From positions 1 through 64,000 of the forward strand of contig JACPRP010000007.1 in the NCBI GenBank assembly GCA_016189905.1: DNA of 64,000 nt. The letters run 5' to 3'. Positions 8,994 through 17,337 of the stretch are shown piece after piece; position 1 is the first letter of the stretch; the number at the start of each line of letters is the position of its first letter. The stretch comes from Chloroflexota bacterium (GTDB taxonomy: Bacteria; Chloroflexota; UBA6077; FW602-bin22; JACPRP01). Under the pieces are notes generated by a model. The model was not told where the DNA came from, did not search any database, and saw nothing but the letters and a program-made list of their open reading frames with translations. The position numbers and the translations under genes were made by a program.

Positions 8994-10028
8994 TTACTTG
9001 ACCGCCTTGTACTTGGCAAATATGGTATCAAGCTGACTGGCTAGACCCTTATCCGCCTTCATCGTGACCATCCTATCCTGCAGATCCTTGCCCGGGATGA
9101 AGGCGCGCCACATCCCCGTTATCTTCTCTATTTCTTGCTGGAACTCCTTTATCTCGCTAATCTTCAGGAACACTTTTCGCAAGTACGCTACTCTGTCCTG
9201 GGGGACACCCGGCGATACGAAGGAAGACGTCCCGTTAGCTCCGATGTAAGTGAGTGGACCTTCTAGCTCTTTCGGAACCTTAACGCCAAGCTCAAACATC
9301 GTCGGCAGATCAGGGAGCGCCGGGCTTCTCTCGTTGGTAACGGCGAACAGATTGATCAACAAGCCATCCGCTTCGTTTTGCTGTGCTCCGCCATCGGTGC
9401 CGACCAAGAAATCCGCCTCGCCCCGTCCGACAGCCATAAGCACCGCTTTCTGCCCGTCGTAGCCGGTGACAACCGTGCCATCTAATCCCAGGATTTCCAT
9501 CATAACCGCTCCGCCCACCGCCATACTGCCTCGGGCCGAGCTAGCACCTGCTTTCAATCCTTTAGCCTGGCGCAGCGCTTCAACCGTTCTGTAGGAAACT
9601 TTCGGAGACACCTGGAGCAACTGGCTTGTAGGGTTAACATCGGCAAGGAAATTGAACTTCTCGGTCTCGTAGCGTACACCGGGCGACTTCAACAAATCGT
9701 TCGACAGCATCGCGTTAGTGTTATCGTACGCGATGATAAGCCCGTCACGCGGAGCCTCCTCGAACACGTAGTTATCAGCCGCATCGCTGGCGATCATCTC
9801 CACCTTCGCCACGCCGCCGGTCTCTTTGCCGAGATAAGGGGCGATGGCACGGAGCAGGAGATCCGAGAGTCCACCTGCCTTACTCGAAGAGACCAAGGTG
9901 AAAGTCTTTCCCTTGTAGAACTCCTGAGGGTCTGTCGCCGTCGGCGCGCTGGCACATCCTATCGCCAACACAAGGCTCAAACCCAACACACCGAAAATCA
10001 CCACCGGCCTGAACATCCAGTTTCGCAT
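8994..10028 (-). CDS. TTT-type (TctC/Bug) solute-binding lipoprotein
   Basis: The protein binds an organic acid outside the membrane for tripartite tricarboxylate transport. The N-terminus (MRNWMFRPVVIFG...LVLAIGCAS) is a lipoprotein signal peptide with the lipobox ending at Cys. The start is ATG 10028, with AAAGGAGG upstream. The body has the Bug-family features 'EFYKGKTFTLVSSSKAGG' and 'GASSARGSMAVGGAVMMEILG'. No TctA or TctB membrane subunit is nearby, so it must work with distant partners or as an orphan sensor. It lies between the ThDP enzyme and the molybdopterin oxidoreductase. Confidence 0.85.
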   Translation of the reverse strand: MRNWMFRPVVIFGVLGLSLVLAIGCASAPTATDPQEFYKGKTFTLVSSSKAGGLSDLLLRAIAPYLGKETGGVAKVEMIASDAADNYVFEEAPRDGLIIAYDNTNAMLSNDLLKSPGVRYETEKFNFLADVNPTSQLLQVSPKVSYRTVEALRQAKGLKAGASSARGSMAVGGAVMMEILGLDGTVVTGYDGQKAVLMAVGRGEADFLVGTDGGAQQNEADGLLINLFAVTNERSPALPDLPTMFELGVKVPKELEGPLTYIGANGTSSFVSPGVPQDRVAYLRKVFLKISEIKEFQQEIEKITGMWRAFIPGKDLQDRMVTMKADKGLASQLDTIFAKYKAVK

Positions 10029-10097
10029 TGCTGCCTCCTTTCGCAACACTCAATTTCGGGATACACCGGTTTGGCAACTTCGTGGGCTCACGCAGAA

Positions 10098-12416
10098 TCA
10101 TAAACCCTGGGCCGAAGAACTCCGCTCCTTCAGGGCGCGGAGGACTTTCTCGGGGGTGATCGGAAGGTCACGTATTCTGACGCCGACGGCATCGTAGACG
10201 GCGTTGGCGATGGCCGCGGCGACCGGCGTGGTCGAGACCTCGCCGATACCTCGTGCGCCAAACGGGCCGAGCGCCGATGGCCGCTCGATCAGAATGGCGT
10301 GCACGTCGGGTGTGATATCCGCCGCTGGCAGATGGTAATCGACATAGAATGGATTCAACACACGCCCTTCCCGAACGACGATCTCCTCTGTCAGGGCATA
10401 ACCCAGACCGGCCGCGACCGCGCCGTGGATCTGCCCAACCGCGCTCAGGCGGTTCAAGGCGCGACCCACATCCTGGGCGACGACGTACTTGAGAACCGTA
10501 ACCTGGCCGGTCTCCGGGTCTACCTCGACCTGTGCCGCGTGGGTGCAGACCATGCCTTCGTCGACCACCGCGCCGTGCTCGTGCTCGCGGGCAAGCCACT
10601 CCGCGCGCTCGCTCGAGCCGGTGCCAATGATTGCCCCTTCGGGCGAAGTCAGCGCCTCCCTCGCCACCGAAGCAAGGCTAATGGTCCGCCGCGGCGTGCC
10701 TTTCACGAAGACCTGCCGGTTCTCAATCTCCAGGTCTTCGGGTTTCGCCTCCAGCTTGGACGCTGCCAGCCCAAGAATCTGGCGGCGGGCATCCTCGGCG
10801 GCGAACTTCGCCGCGTTGCCGACACGCGTGGTGCCTCGGCTACCTCCTGGCCCGATGTCATACGGCGCCAGATCGGTATCCCCGCCAGCTACCGCTACTT
10901 CCTCGGGGTCCAACCCCAGCACTTCGCCGACGATTTGGGAGAGGACGACGTACTGGCCCGCCCCGTTGTCAGGCAACCCCGTTAGCAGGGCGGCGCTGCC
11001 GTCCTCGTTCAGCTTCACGATACACTTCGTCGGGCTCACGTCGTGCGAGAGCCAGACGTGCCAGGAGCCACACGCCACACCTATCCCACGGTTCGGTTTG
11101 CGCTCCGACATTTGCGCGGCGACGTACTCGTCGATCCTGTCGACGGTTTCGCGCAGCCCCGCGCCCCCCATGGTACCCTTGCCGCCCGGGCCCGGATCCC
11201 CCTCCTGCAGCACGTTGATACGCCGGATAGCAATGGGATCGGCGTTCAGACGCCGCGCTATCTCGTCGAGAAGACATTCGATACCGAAGTTCGTTTGCGG
11301 CCCGCCGGGCGCTCTGAAGTGGCCTGCCGGCGCGCTGTTCGTATACACCGAGTGCCCTTGCAGACGTACGGCAGGGACATTGTACGGCCCCTGCAGGTTG
11401 CAGCACTTGTTGGCGATGCCTTCCACCCCATCGCAGTAGGCACCGCAGTTGAACGTGATCTCCCCCTGGACACCCAGCAGCCTACCGTCACGGTCTGCAG
11501 CCGCCTTTAGCTTGACGACAGACGGATGGCGCACAAAGTTGGTCGCAAGCTCCTCCTGCGTGCTGAGGGCAATTCTGACCGGGCGACCAGCCTTGATCGC
11601 CAGCAGGGCACAGATGGGCTCGATGGTCGGCGCCCCTTTGCCGCCGAAATCGCCGCCAACCGCAGGCGTGATAACTCTTACCCTGGACAAAGGCAGGCCA
11701 AGGCCGCGGGCGATCATGGTGCGGTTCAGGAAAGGCGACTTAGTGCTGGCCCAGACGGTGACTTTCCCGTCATGATCGACGCTAGCCACGCAGGCTTTCG
11801 ACTCGATGAACCCTTGATGGACCGGTTGCGTCGTGAATACGCCCTCAACCACGACATCCGCCATGGCGAAGGCGGCATCGACACCGCCATGTTCGATTAC
11901 CACGAGATTGCGCTGGTTGCCAACGCGCTGGCTGTGTTGGGGATCTTCGTAGCTCGCCAGGTCTTCATGGATGTTTGGGGCACCGGGCGCGAGAGCCTGA
12001 TCCGTCGTAAACACCGACGGCAACTGTCGATACTCCATCTCGATCAGCGAAAGCGCTTCCTCGGCCGTGGCCTCATCGATCGCGGCGACCGCCGCGACTG
12101 GCTCCCCTACGCAGCGCACCTTGCCCCGCGCGAGCACAGTTCTATCCCGTAAAAAGCGGCCAATTCGCGCCGGCGTGGCGTCTTCGGCTGTAACGACGGC
12201 GTAGACGCCTGGCAGCGCAGCCGCCTGGCTGGTATCGATCGAGATGATGGCGGCGTGGGCGTGCGGGCTGCGCAGGATCTTGCCAAAAAGGAGACGGCGC
12301 TGGGGCTGACGTATGTCAGCGGCGAAATGGGCTACGCCACAGGCCTTGAGCCTGGCATCCGCTCTGGGGATGCCTTTCCCAACGACGCGCAAGGCTTCGA
12401 CGACGACTTCCTTCAA
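10098..12416 (-). CDS. Xanthine dehydrogenase/aldehyde oxidase-family molybdopterin subunit
   Basis: This is the large molybdenum-cofactor subunit of the xanthine oxidase family, 772 residues from TTG 12416 (AGGAGG six bases upstream). The frame is open up to 12479. The N-terminal a/b hammerhead domain (GKGIPRADARLKACGVAHFAADI) is followed by the two MoCo-binding regions (AVGGDFGGKG; GPGGSRGTTRVGNAAKF). The catalytic Glu lies near the C-terminus in 'GARGIGEVSTTPVAAAIANAV'. These enzymes hydroxylate heterocycles, aldehydes or CO. No FAD or [2Fe-2S] subunit gene is adjacent, which is unusual. The substrate is unknown. Confidence 0.85.
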   Translation of the reverse strand: MKEVVVEALRVVGKGIPRADARLKACGVAHFAADIRQPQRRLLFGKILRSPHAHAAIISIDTSQAAALPGVYAVVTAEDATPARIGRFLRDRTVLARGKVRCVGEPVAAVAAIDEATAEEALSLIEMEYRQLPSVFTTDQALAPGAPNIHEDLASYEDPQHSQRVGNQRNLVVIEHGGVDAAFAMADVVVEGVFTTQPVHQGFIESKACVASVDHDGKVTVWASTKSPFLNRTMIARGLGLPLSRVRVITPAVGGDFGGKGAPTIEPICALLAIKAGRPVRIALSTQEELATNFVRHPSVVKLKAAADRDGRLLGVQGEITFNCGAYCDGVEGIANKCCNLQGPYNVPAVRLQGHSVYTNSAPAGHFRAPGGPQTNFGIECLLDEIARRLNADPIAIRRINVLQEGDPGPGGKGTMGGAGLRETVDRIDEYVAAQMSERKPNRGIGVACGSWHVWLSHDVSPTKCIVKLNEDGSAALLTGLPDNGAGQYVVLSQIVGEVLGLDPEEVAVAGGDTDLAPYDIGPGGSRGTTRVGNAAKFAAEDARRQILGLAASKLEAKPEDLEIENRQVFVKGTPRRTISLASVAREALTSPEGAIIGTGSSERAEWLAREHEHGAVVDEGMVCTHAAQVEVDPETGQVTVLKYVVAQDVGRALNRLSAVGQIHGAVAAGLGYALTEEIVVREGRVLNPFYVDYHLPAADITPDVHAILIERPSALGPFGARGIGEVSTTPVAAAIANAVYDAVGVRIRDLPITPEKVLRALKERSSSAQGL

Positions 12417-12479
12417 CCTATCCCTCCTGCTGGTCTGTTTAAGGCGGTGATAATTGTTAAGAGTCGAGATTTCATACAT

Positions 12480-12820
12480 CTAGCGACAGCGTCTGGGCAA
12501 GAAAGATGGCGTCATCTAGAAAGAGAACAGGTTAACCGCAAAGTGAATCGTGAAGAGAACCTTGGGGTTATATTAATAAGTATAGCACGGCTGTCAACCA
12601 TAGAGCGCAACGCGGTTGATCAGAAAGGTGGGTTGTGGTAATTATGATTAGGAGTGAAGCTGAGTACCGGGAAGCGCTGAAACGTCTGGCGGAACACTTA
12701 TTCACATCAGCAGCTAAGACACAATCAGGATACCCTTTTAGATTTTGAAGCCACTATCAGCCGCAGACTAAGAGGGGAGTTACTGGGGGACACCTCTCAA
12801 GCTACCGGCCTCCCGGCGCG
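12480..12820. other. Gap upstream of the molybdopterin subunit gene
   Basis: About 340 bp without an intact gene. Bases 12537-12560 (CGCAAAGTGAATCGTGAAGA...) repeat the sequence at 8963-8986 with two differences. This short direct repeat brackets the lipoprotein and oxidoreductase genes. The only coding-like signal is the short frame at 12644. Confidence 0.5.
12644..12748 (+). pseudogene. Short remnant resembling an antitoxin N-terminus
   Basis: A 34-codon frame starts MIRSEAEYREALKRLAEH, which resembles the N-terminal helix of HigA-like or related HTH antitoxins. It then degenerates and stops. No HTH and no toxin gene are nearby. It is probably a decayed fragment. The identification rests on a short resemblance only. 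Confidence 0.3.
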
Positions 12821-14143
12821 CTAGCCAATCTGAACCCCCGCGATCTGCACCAGAGATATGCCCACCAGGAACATGCTCAGAGCGATAAGCGCCGCGGTGG
12901 TGATCCAGGCCACGGCGTTGCCGAAGCGACCGTTGGTGTGACGGCCCATGATCCGGCGGTCGCTCGCGATCCTGATGGCGAACACCAGCACCACGGACAG
13001 AAGAATACCGTTGACATCCTGCGACAATATCATCACCGGGAAGAGGGGTAGATCGGGGATGAGCGCGACGAGCGCGCCGAAAGCGATGGCGAAGGCATAG
13101 AGCGTATGAAATGCCGGCGCTTCACGCCAGGACCGGCCGACGCCCGCCTCCCAACCGAACGCCTCGCACACCGTGTAGGAGGTAGCCAGGGGAAGAATCG
13201 AGGCCGCCAGCAGGGAAGCGTTGGCCAATCCAACGGCAAAGAGATAATGAGCCATTGGCCCGGCCAGAGGCTCCAGCGCCATCGCTGCCTGGGCCGCGTC
13301 GGTTATCCCGATTCCCCGAACGTACAGGGTGCTCGCCGTGGCGATGATTATGAAAAACGACACGATGTTGGTAATCAGGGCACCAAACAACACGTCGATT
13401 CGTGTCGTCGCGTACTCCCGTGGGCCGATGCCCTTGTCCACGACATAAGCCTGGATGAAGAACTGGCCCCAGGGGGTGATGGTCGTGCCAACCGTGGCGA
13501 TGAAGAGCAGAAGGTAGGCGGCATCCATCCGGAACGTGGGCGTCACCACCTCGTGGAACACCTGTCCCCAGGGGGGGCCGACCATCAGGCCCGACAGCGG
13601 ATAGGCCAGATACACCGCCGATAGCGCCAGAAAGACCTTTTCCACCGAGCGAAACGACCACTTGACGACCAGCAGCCATACGATCAGGGCGGCGATCGGC
13701 ACCGAGATCCAACGTGGGAGCCCAAATAGCTCGCCGGCGGCGGCGATGCCGGCGAACTCGGCGACCGTCGTCGCCAGGTTAGCGACTAGCGTACAGATCA
13801 TGGCGAACGCCGTCCATTTAACGCCGTACCGCTCACGGATGAGCGCGGCCAGCCCTTTGCCGGTCGCGGCGCCGGTACGCGCCCCCATCTCCTGTGTGAC
13901 GGCCAGGCTTATGGTAATCAGAGCCAACACCCACAGCAGAGAGTAGCCGTATTGCGCGCCAGCCACCGAATAGGTGCTGATTCCGCCGGCGTCGTTGTCG
14001 GCGTTGGCCGTGATGATGCCCGGGCCGATCAACGAGAGCACGGCGAGCAGGCGCAACCGCCAGGTTGAGATGCGGCCGAAGAAGCCCGAGGCAGCGGCGA
14101 CATGCGGTCGTCTCTCCTGTCGCTCCCTGGATGGCACTGTCAA
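12821..14143 (-). CDS. Nramp-related divalent metal transporter
   Basis: A 440-residue, roughly 11-helix protein of the Nramp fold. The first helix has 'GPGIITANADNDAGG', where Nramp Mn/Fe transporters have DPGN. The helix-6 equivalent reads 'GTTITPWGQFF', where they have MPH. The metal-binding Met is therefore absent. That change is characteristic of Nramp-related magnesium transporters, so Mg is a plausible substrate. Its start overlaps the stop of the upstream PRC/MgtE_N/CBS gene by 4 bp, so the two are translationally coupled, and that protein is a likely regulator. Confidence 0.85.
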   Translation of the reverse strand: MTVPSRERQERRPHVAAASGFFGRISTWRLRLLAVLSLIGPGIITANADNDAGGISTYSVAGAQYGYSLLWVLALITISLAVTQEMGARTGAATGKGLAALIRERYGVKWTAFAMICTLVANLATTVAEFAGIAAAGELFGLPRWISVPIAALIVWLLVVKWSFRSVEKVFLALSAVYLAYPLSGLMVGPPWGQVFHEVVTPTFRMDAAYLLLFIATVGTTITPWGQFFIQAYVVDKGIGPREYATTRIDVLFGALITNIVSFFIIIATASTLYVRGIGITDAAQAAMALEPLAGPMAHYLFAVGLANASLLAASILPLATSYTVCEAFGWEAGVGRSWREAPAFHTLYAFAIAFGALVALIPDLPLFPVMILSQDVNGILLSVVLVFAIRIASDRRIMGRHTNGRFGNAVAWITTAALIALSMFLVGISLVQIAGVQIG

Positions 14144-15501
14144 CGGCGCACCCCGGGGAACCAGGATCGGCCCTCCGGCAAAAGGGCGGCCAGTGCGTCG
14201 TCAACCGTGATTACTCCCACCAGTCGATTGGCCTCATCCGTAACCGGCACGGCCAGCAGGTTGTACTTGTCGAGGGTGTGAATGACCTCGTCTTCAGGCA
14301 GGTCCACCGGCACGTGAACCACTTCGCCATCTCTGATAATCTCCCCGACCTTCGTCGTTGGCGGAGCGACGATCAAATCGCGCAGCGATAGCACGCCGAC
14401 GAGCTTTCGATCTTGATCCACCACGTAGACGTAATAGATCTCTTCCGCCGGTGGCGCGAGCTTGCGCAGCGTGTCGATCATCTCCTGCGCCGTCAGGTTA
14501 GCCTGAAGGGCGACGAAATCGGTGTTCATCATGCCGCCGGCCGTATCTGGCGGATAGGACATCAAACGCCGCACGGCCAGCGCGTCGGCGGCATTGAGTC
14601 CACTCAAAAGCTCGTCAGCTCGCCGTGCCGAGACCTCGGCGAGCGCATCGGCAGCCTCATCAGGCGGCAGCTCGGCCAGAATCTCCACCGCGGCCTCTGT
14701 CGGCAGGTCCTCCAGAACATCGCCCCGCATGTCCGGATCTAACTCGCCCAACGCCTCCGCTGCCGTCTCGGCGTCCAGCGACTCGATGATCGCGGCACGG
14801 TCTGGCGCCGAGAGCTGAGCGACCAGCTCGGCCACATCCGCCGGGTGTAGCTCGGCCAGTTTCTCGTGAGTCAACTGCAGGCCGTGGGCCACCACGGGTT
14901 GGTCAGCAGTAGTCCTCGCCCTCACACTGGCATATTCACCGCCCAGATGCTCAAGCTGCAGATCCGATAAGTCCACCGGATCGATGCCTTCCCACGGGAT
15001 GACTCGGTCCGGGACGCTGAACGGCGTGTGGGTCGACAGCCAACCCGCAAAACCGCTGAGATCCAGCCGCCGCAGCAGGCCCTGAACCCCCACATCGATG
15101 CCGGCGAGCCGCAAATCGATGCCTTCGCGACCCGCTGCCACAAGCTGTACATCGTTTACTCGCACGAGCTTTCTGCCGTTCAGGTCTATGACCTGTTGGT
15201 CCAGAAGGTCGCGGCTAAGGAGTAGCTCCCCGTCACGACGACGAAACGGCTGGAGATCCAGCCTGGTCGAAGAGAGGATCAAGCCAGCCGGCGTCACCGA
15301 CGCCACCTGCCCCCAGGGGAGGAAGGTCGCCAGCGGGCCGATGCCTCGTCCGCCACCTAGACGGAGAGCCAGCCCGGTGACGGGAGGAAATGGCTCGCCA
15401 AGACGTACTATTAGCTCGTCAAGACGGCCCACAGGCTGCCCCTGCGGGTCGAGCACTGGCTTGCCGATAAGCTGGCTGAGGTAATATGTTGTCGTGACCA
15501 T
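14140..15501 (-). CDS. PRC-barrel / MgtE N-domain / CBS-pair regulator
   Basis: Domains in order: two PRC-barrel-like segments (residues about 1-75 and 100-180), an MgtE intracellular N-domain of helical repeats (LHPADVAELVAQL...LSAPDRAAIIESL...ELDPDMRGDVLEDL), then a CBS pair (TDFVALQANLTAQEMIDTLRK; IRDGEVVHVPVDLPEDEVIHTL). There is no MgtE membrane domain. In MgtE the N and CBS domains sense Mg and gate the channel. Here the following 4-bp-overlapping gene is the transporter, so this is probably its soluble Mg-sensing gate. GAGGAGG seven bases before ATG 15501 fixes the start. Confidence 0.85.
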   Translation of the reverse strand: MVTTTYYLSQLIGKPVLDPQGQPVGRLDELIVRLGEPFPPVTGLALRLGGGRGIGPLATFLPWGQVASVTPAGLILSSTRLDLQPFRRRDGELLLSRDLLDQQVIDLNGRKLVRVNDVQLVAAGREGIDLRLAGIDVGVQGLLRRLDLSGFAGWLSTHTPFSVPDRVIPWEGIDPVDLSDLQLEHLGGEYASVRARTTADQPVVAHGLQLTHEKLAELHPADVAELVAQLSAPDRAAIIESLDAETAAEALGELDPDMRGDVLEDLPTEAAVEILAELPPDEAADALAEVSARRADELLSGLNAADALAVRRLMSYPPDTAGGMMNTDFVALQANLTAQEMIDTLRKLAPPAEEIYYVYVVDQDRKLVGVLSLRDLIVAPPTTKVGEIIRDGEVVHVPVDLPEDEVIHTLDKYNLLAVPVTDEANRLVGVITVDDALAALLPEGRSWFPGVRR

Positions 15502-16769
15502 AGGTCGTCCTCCTCGGCCAGCGCGGTCGGAGTAGATTGTGATGTTCGTCGCATTCGGTTGCGGTCGTCCATAGTGTTCACCTCGCTGTGGTTGTTTGGG
15601 AGGGCTGTCAGGGCGTTAACGGATGTGAAACGGATCCCTTCCAGGATGGCCGCGCCCTTTTGCAAAATGAGACGGGTGCAAAATGAGAAGGGCGCGGCCG
15701 AAAACGGATGGTGTTTCCGTCGTAGGCAATGTCGTTGATGGTATCGTGCGAAAGCATGCGCCAGGTGGCCTGATTGGGAATGCCATCACTCGCGCATATC
15801 CTGCTGCATTCGCTCGCTTCTATTTTCGGCCACGCCCTGCCCATTTGCTGGAATGGGCAGGGCCAGAGTGAGATGGATCCGTCGCACAACCATTCACACC
15901 GAAGACCCTTCCTTTCCGCAATCATCTACAGACTTCCCGCGCGGACGCGCGCTAGACGGGCGGGGTGGAATGGACAGCCCTCGGACCTGAGACTATTCGG
16001 TTTGGGAAGCGCTGTTTGGCAAGGCCTGGGCGGGTACCGAACGAAGGGGGGATCGAGCGTTGCTAAGGGGTTCGCTTTCGGGTCCTAAATGACCAACCCA
16101 TCCGGAAGCGAAGTCAAAGTCAGTGAGCCTGGGCATCGATCCGCAGCCGTCGGTCCCGATTCGCCACTCGGTCGCCATATTGGGGGACGTTCATCAGCGT
16201 CCAAGCGCTCACCTCCTCCGTCATCCGCGCTGCAGGTTGCGGCACCACACTGTGCCACGACGCGGAGGCAAGAAAGCATCCAGGCTTGTGCACGTTACAT
16301 ATGGGACGGCTGATGGACTCAGGGCTTACGCTTTCTTCGAACTGGTTACGGTCCCATCTGTTCCCGGAGGCAGGCTCTGGCTCGCCGGCGGCGTTGACCT
16401 GCTGGCAGGTTTTTTGGCCAGACGCAATGCTTTCTCTACATTAGCAAGTATAACGCGGTAGAAGAGCGCGTGTCAATGGCAGATTGCCAGCTCTCCCCAC
16501 ACTTCTTAACTCTCCCATTCGGGCGGGAGCCTGGCACACTTCTTGCTGCACAAACCGGATTAATACCCGCCATTTTTCGGGAGAGTTATCGACGGTATCC
16601 ACAGCAGAGCCACAGTCTGATGGGGAGTTAGACCCAACAGTGTGCGGGCGTTGACCAGGAAGCGCCAGGACTGAGGCCGTTGCCGGGCATCTGCCCGTTT
16701 ATCAGCCACTGTTCTCCGACGATCCTCCGATAGGAGTAGAACAGTTTGATCGAAAAGGGGTGCGCAAGG
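15502..16769. other. 1.27-kb non-coding region with two hairpins
   Basis: No convincing gene is seen on either strand. Two inverted repeats stand out: arms 15648-15659/15688-15699 (GGCCGCGCCCTT type) and 15834-15845/15852-15863 (GCCCTGCCCATT around a 6-nt loop). The first encloses a repeated GCAAAATGAGA motif (15662 and 15679). It separates a minus-strand metal transport pair from a plus-strand metal export operon, so it must hold two divergent promoters. No known riboswitch was recognised. Confidence 0.5.
16532..16547 (+). promoter_or_regulatory. Sigma-54-like -24/-12 element (candidate)
   Basis: TGGCACACTTCTTGCT matches the sigma-54 consensus TGGCAC-N5-TTGCW exactly, with the 12-bp GG-to-GC spacing. 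It lies about 220 bp upstream of the P1B ATPase operon on the same strand. Whether this organism has RpoN is unknown, so chance remains possible. Confidence 0.25.
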
Positions 16770-17048
16770 ATGTCACACATCGGGTATGGTATGAGACTGA
16801 GTGGCCGGGGCATGTTTCTAGTGGGCGTGACGGGGGCCATCGTCGGCACTACTATCGGCGCAGCCATGTCACGGGTGACCGTGCCGCTTGCCGTGGGAGC
16901 GATCAAGCAAGGCATCATCTTCCGCGAAGGCGTGAGGGCGCGCGTGGAAGAGCTGCGAGAGGACTTAGAGGACCTCACAGCCCGAGCGGAGCAAGAGTAC
17001 CGCGCGGAGCGAAAGGCTCAAAGACGAGAACCACGCGAGGGAGCCTAA
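16770..17048 (+). CDS. Small membrane protein of metal-ATPase operon (DUF1490/DUF5132-like)
   Basis: About 92 residues from ATG 16770, with AAGGGG about ten bases upstream; a TTG at 16746 would add eight residues. One Gly/Ala-rich helix (GMFLVGVTGAIVGTTIGAAMS) is followed by a second segment and then a charged, Glu/Arg-rich coiled tail. Small proteins of this type precede CtpC-like P1B ATPases in actinobacteria and act as partners of the pump. The position directly upstream of such an ATPase supports the same role here. The family assignment is by context and general shape. Confidence 0.6.
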   Translation: MSHIGYGMRLSGRGMFLVGVTGAIVGTTIGAAMSRVTVPLAVGAIKQGIIFREGVRARVEELREDLEDLTARAEQEYRAERKAQRREPREGA

Positions 17049-17097
17049 CTGATCACAAGGCGGCAACACGCGGACGAGTCTATCGTGGAGGAAAAAG

Positions 17098-17331
17098 ATG
17101 TCCGACGAGAACCGAGAGGGCGGCTACCACGAGAAGCACAAGCACGAGGAGCACAAGCACGGGGACTACGGCAAGGGCAAGTATGAAACCGTCGACTGGG
17201 AGCGCTGGGGGCGTTCATTGCGGAGAACAGGCTACCTGACGCGCGTCTTCGCGATCTCTGCGGGGGCATCGCTGGGAGCGCAGGCGGTCATCGGTCTATG
17301 GCGCTGGCTGCGGCGACCGCCAGGTGGCTGA
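17098..17331 (+). CDS. His-rich small membrane-anchored protein
   Basis: A 77-residue product. The first 30 residues are rich in His, Lys and Glu (EKHKHEEHKHGDYGKGKYE), a probable metal-binding tail. One hydrophobic segment follows (LTRVFAISAGASLGAQAVIGLW), with a basic end. GGAGG lies upstream of ATG 17098. It lies between the small membrane protein and the P1B ATPase, six bases before the ATPase frame. A metal chaperone or buffer for the pump is the natural inference. No named family is recognised. Confidence 0.65.
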   Translation: MSDENREGGYHEKHKHEEHKHGDYGKGKYETVDWERWGRSLRRTGYLTRVFAISAGASLGAQAVIGLWRWLRRPPGG

Positions 17332-17337
17332 TTCCCG

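Noticed and set aside
16085-16300. Mn (yybP-ykoY) or Mg (M-box) riboswitch upstream of the Nramp/MgtE pair
   Set aside because: The conserved core sequences of these riboswitches were not found by eye in 15502-16770.
16123-16461. A 112-codon plus-strand gene in the non-coding region
   Set aside because: No RBS or family features, and the composition is that of a random GC-rich frame.
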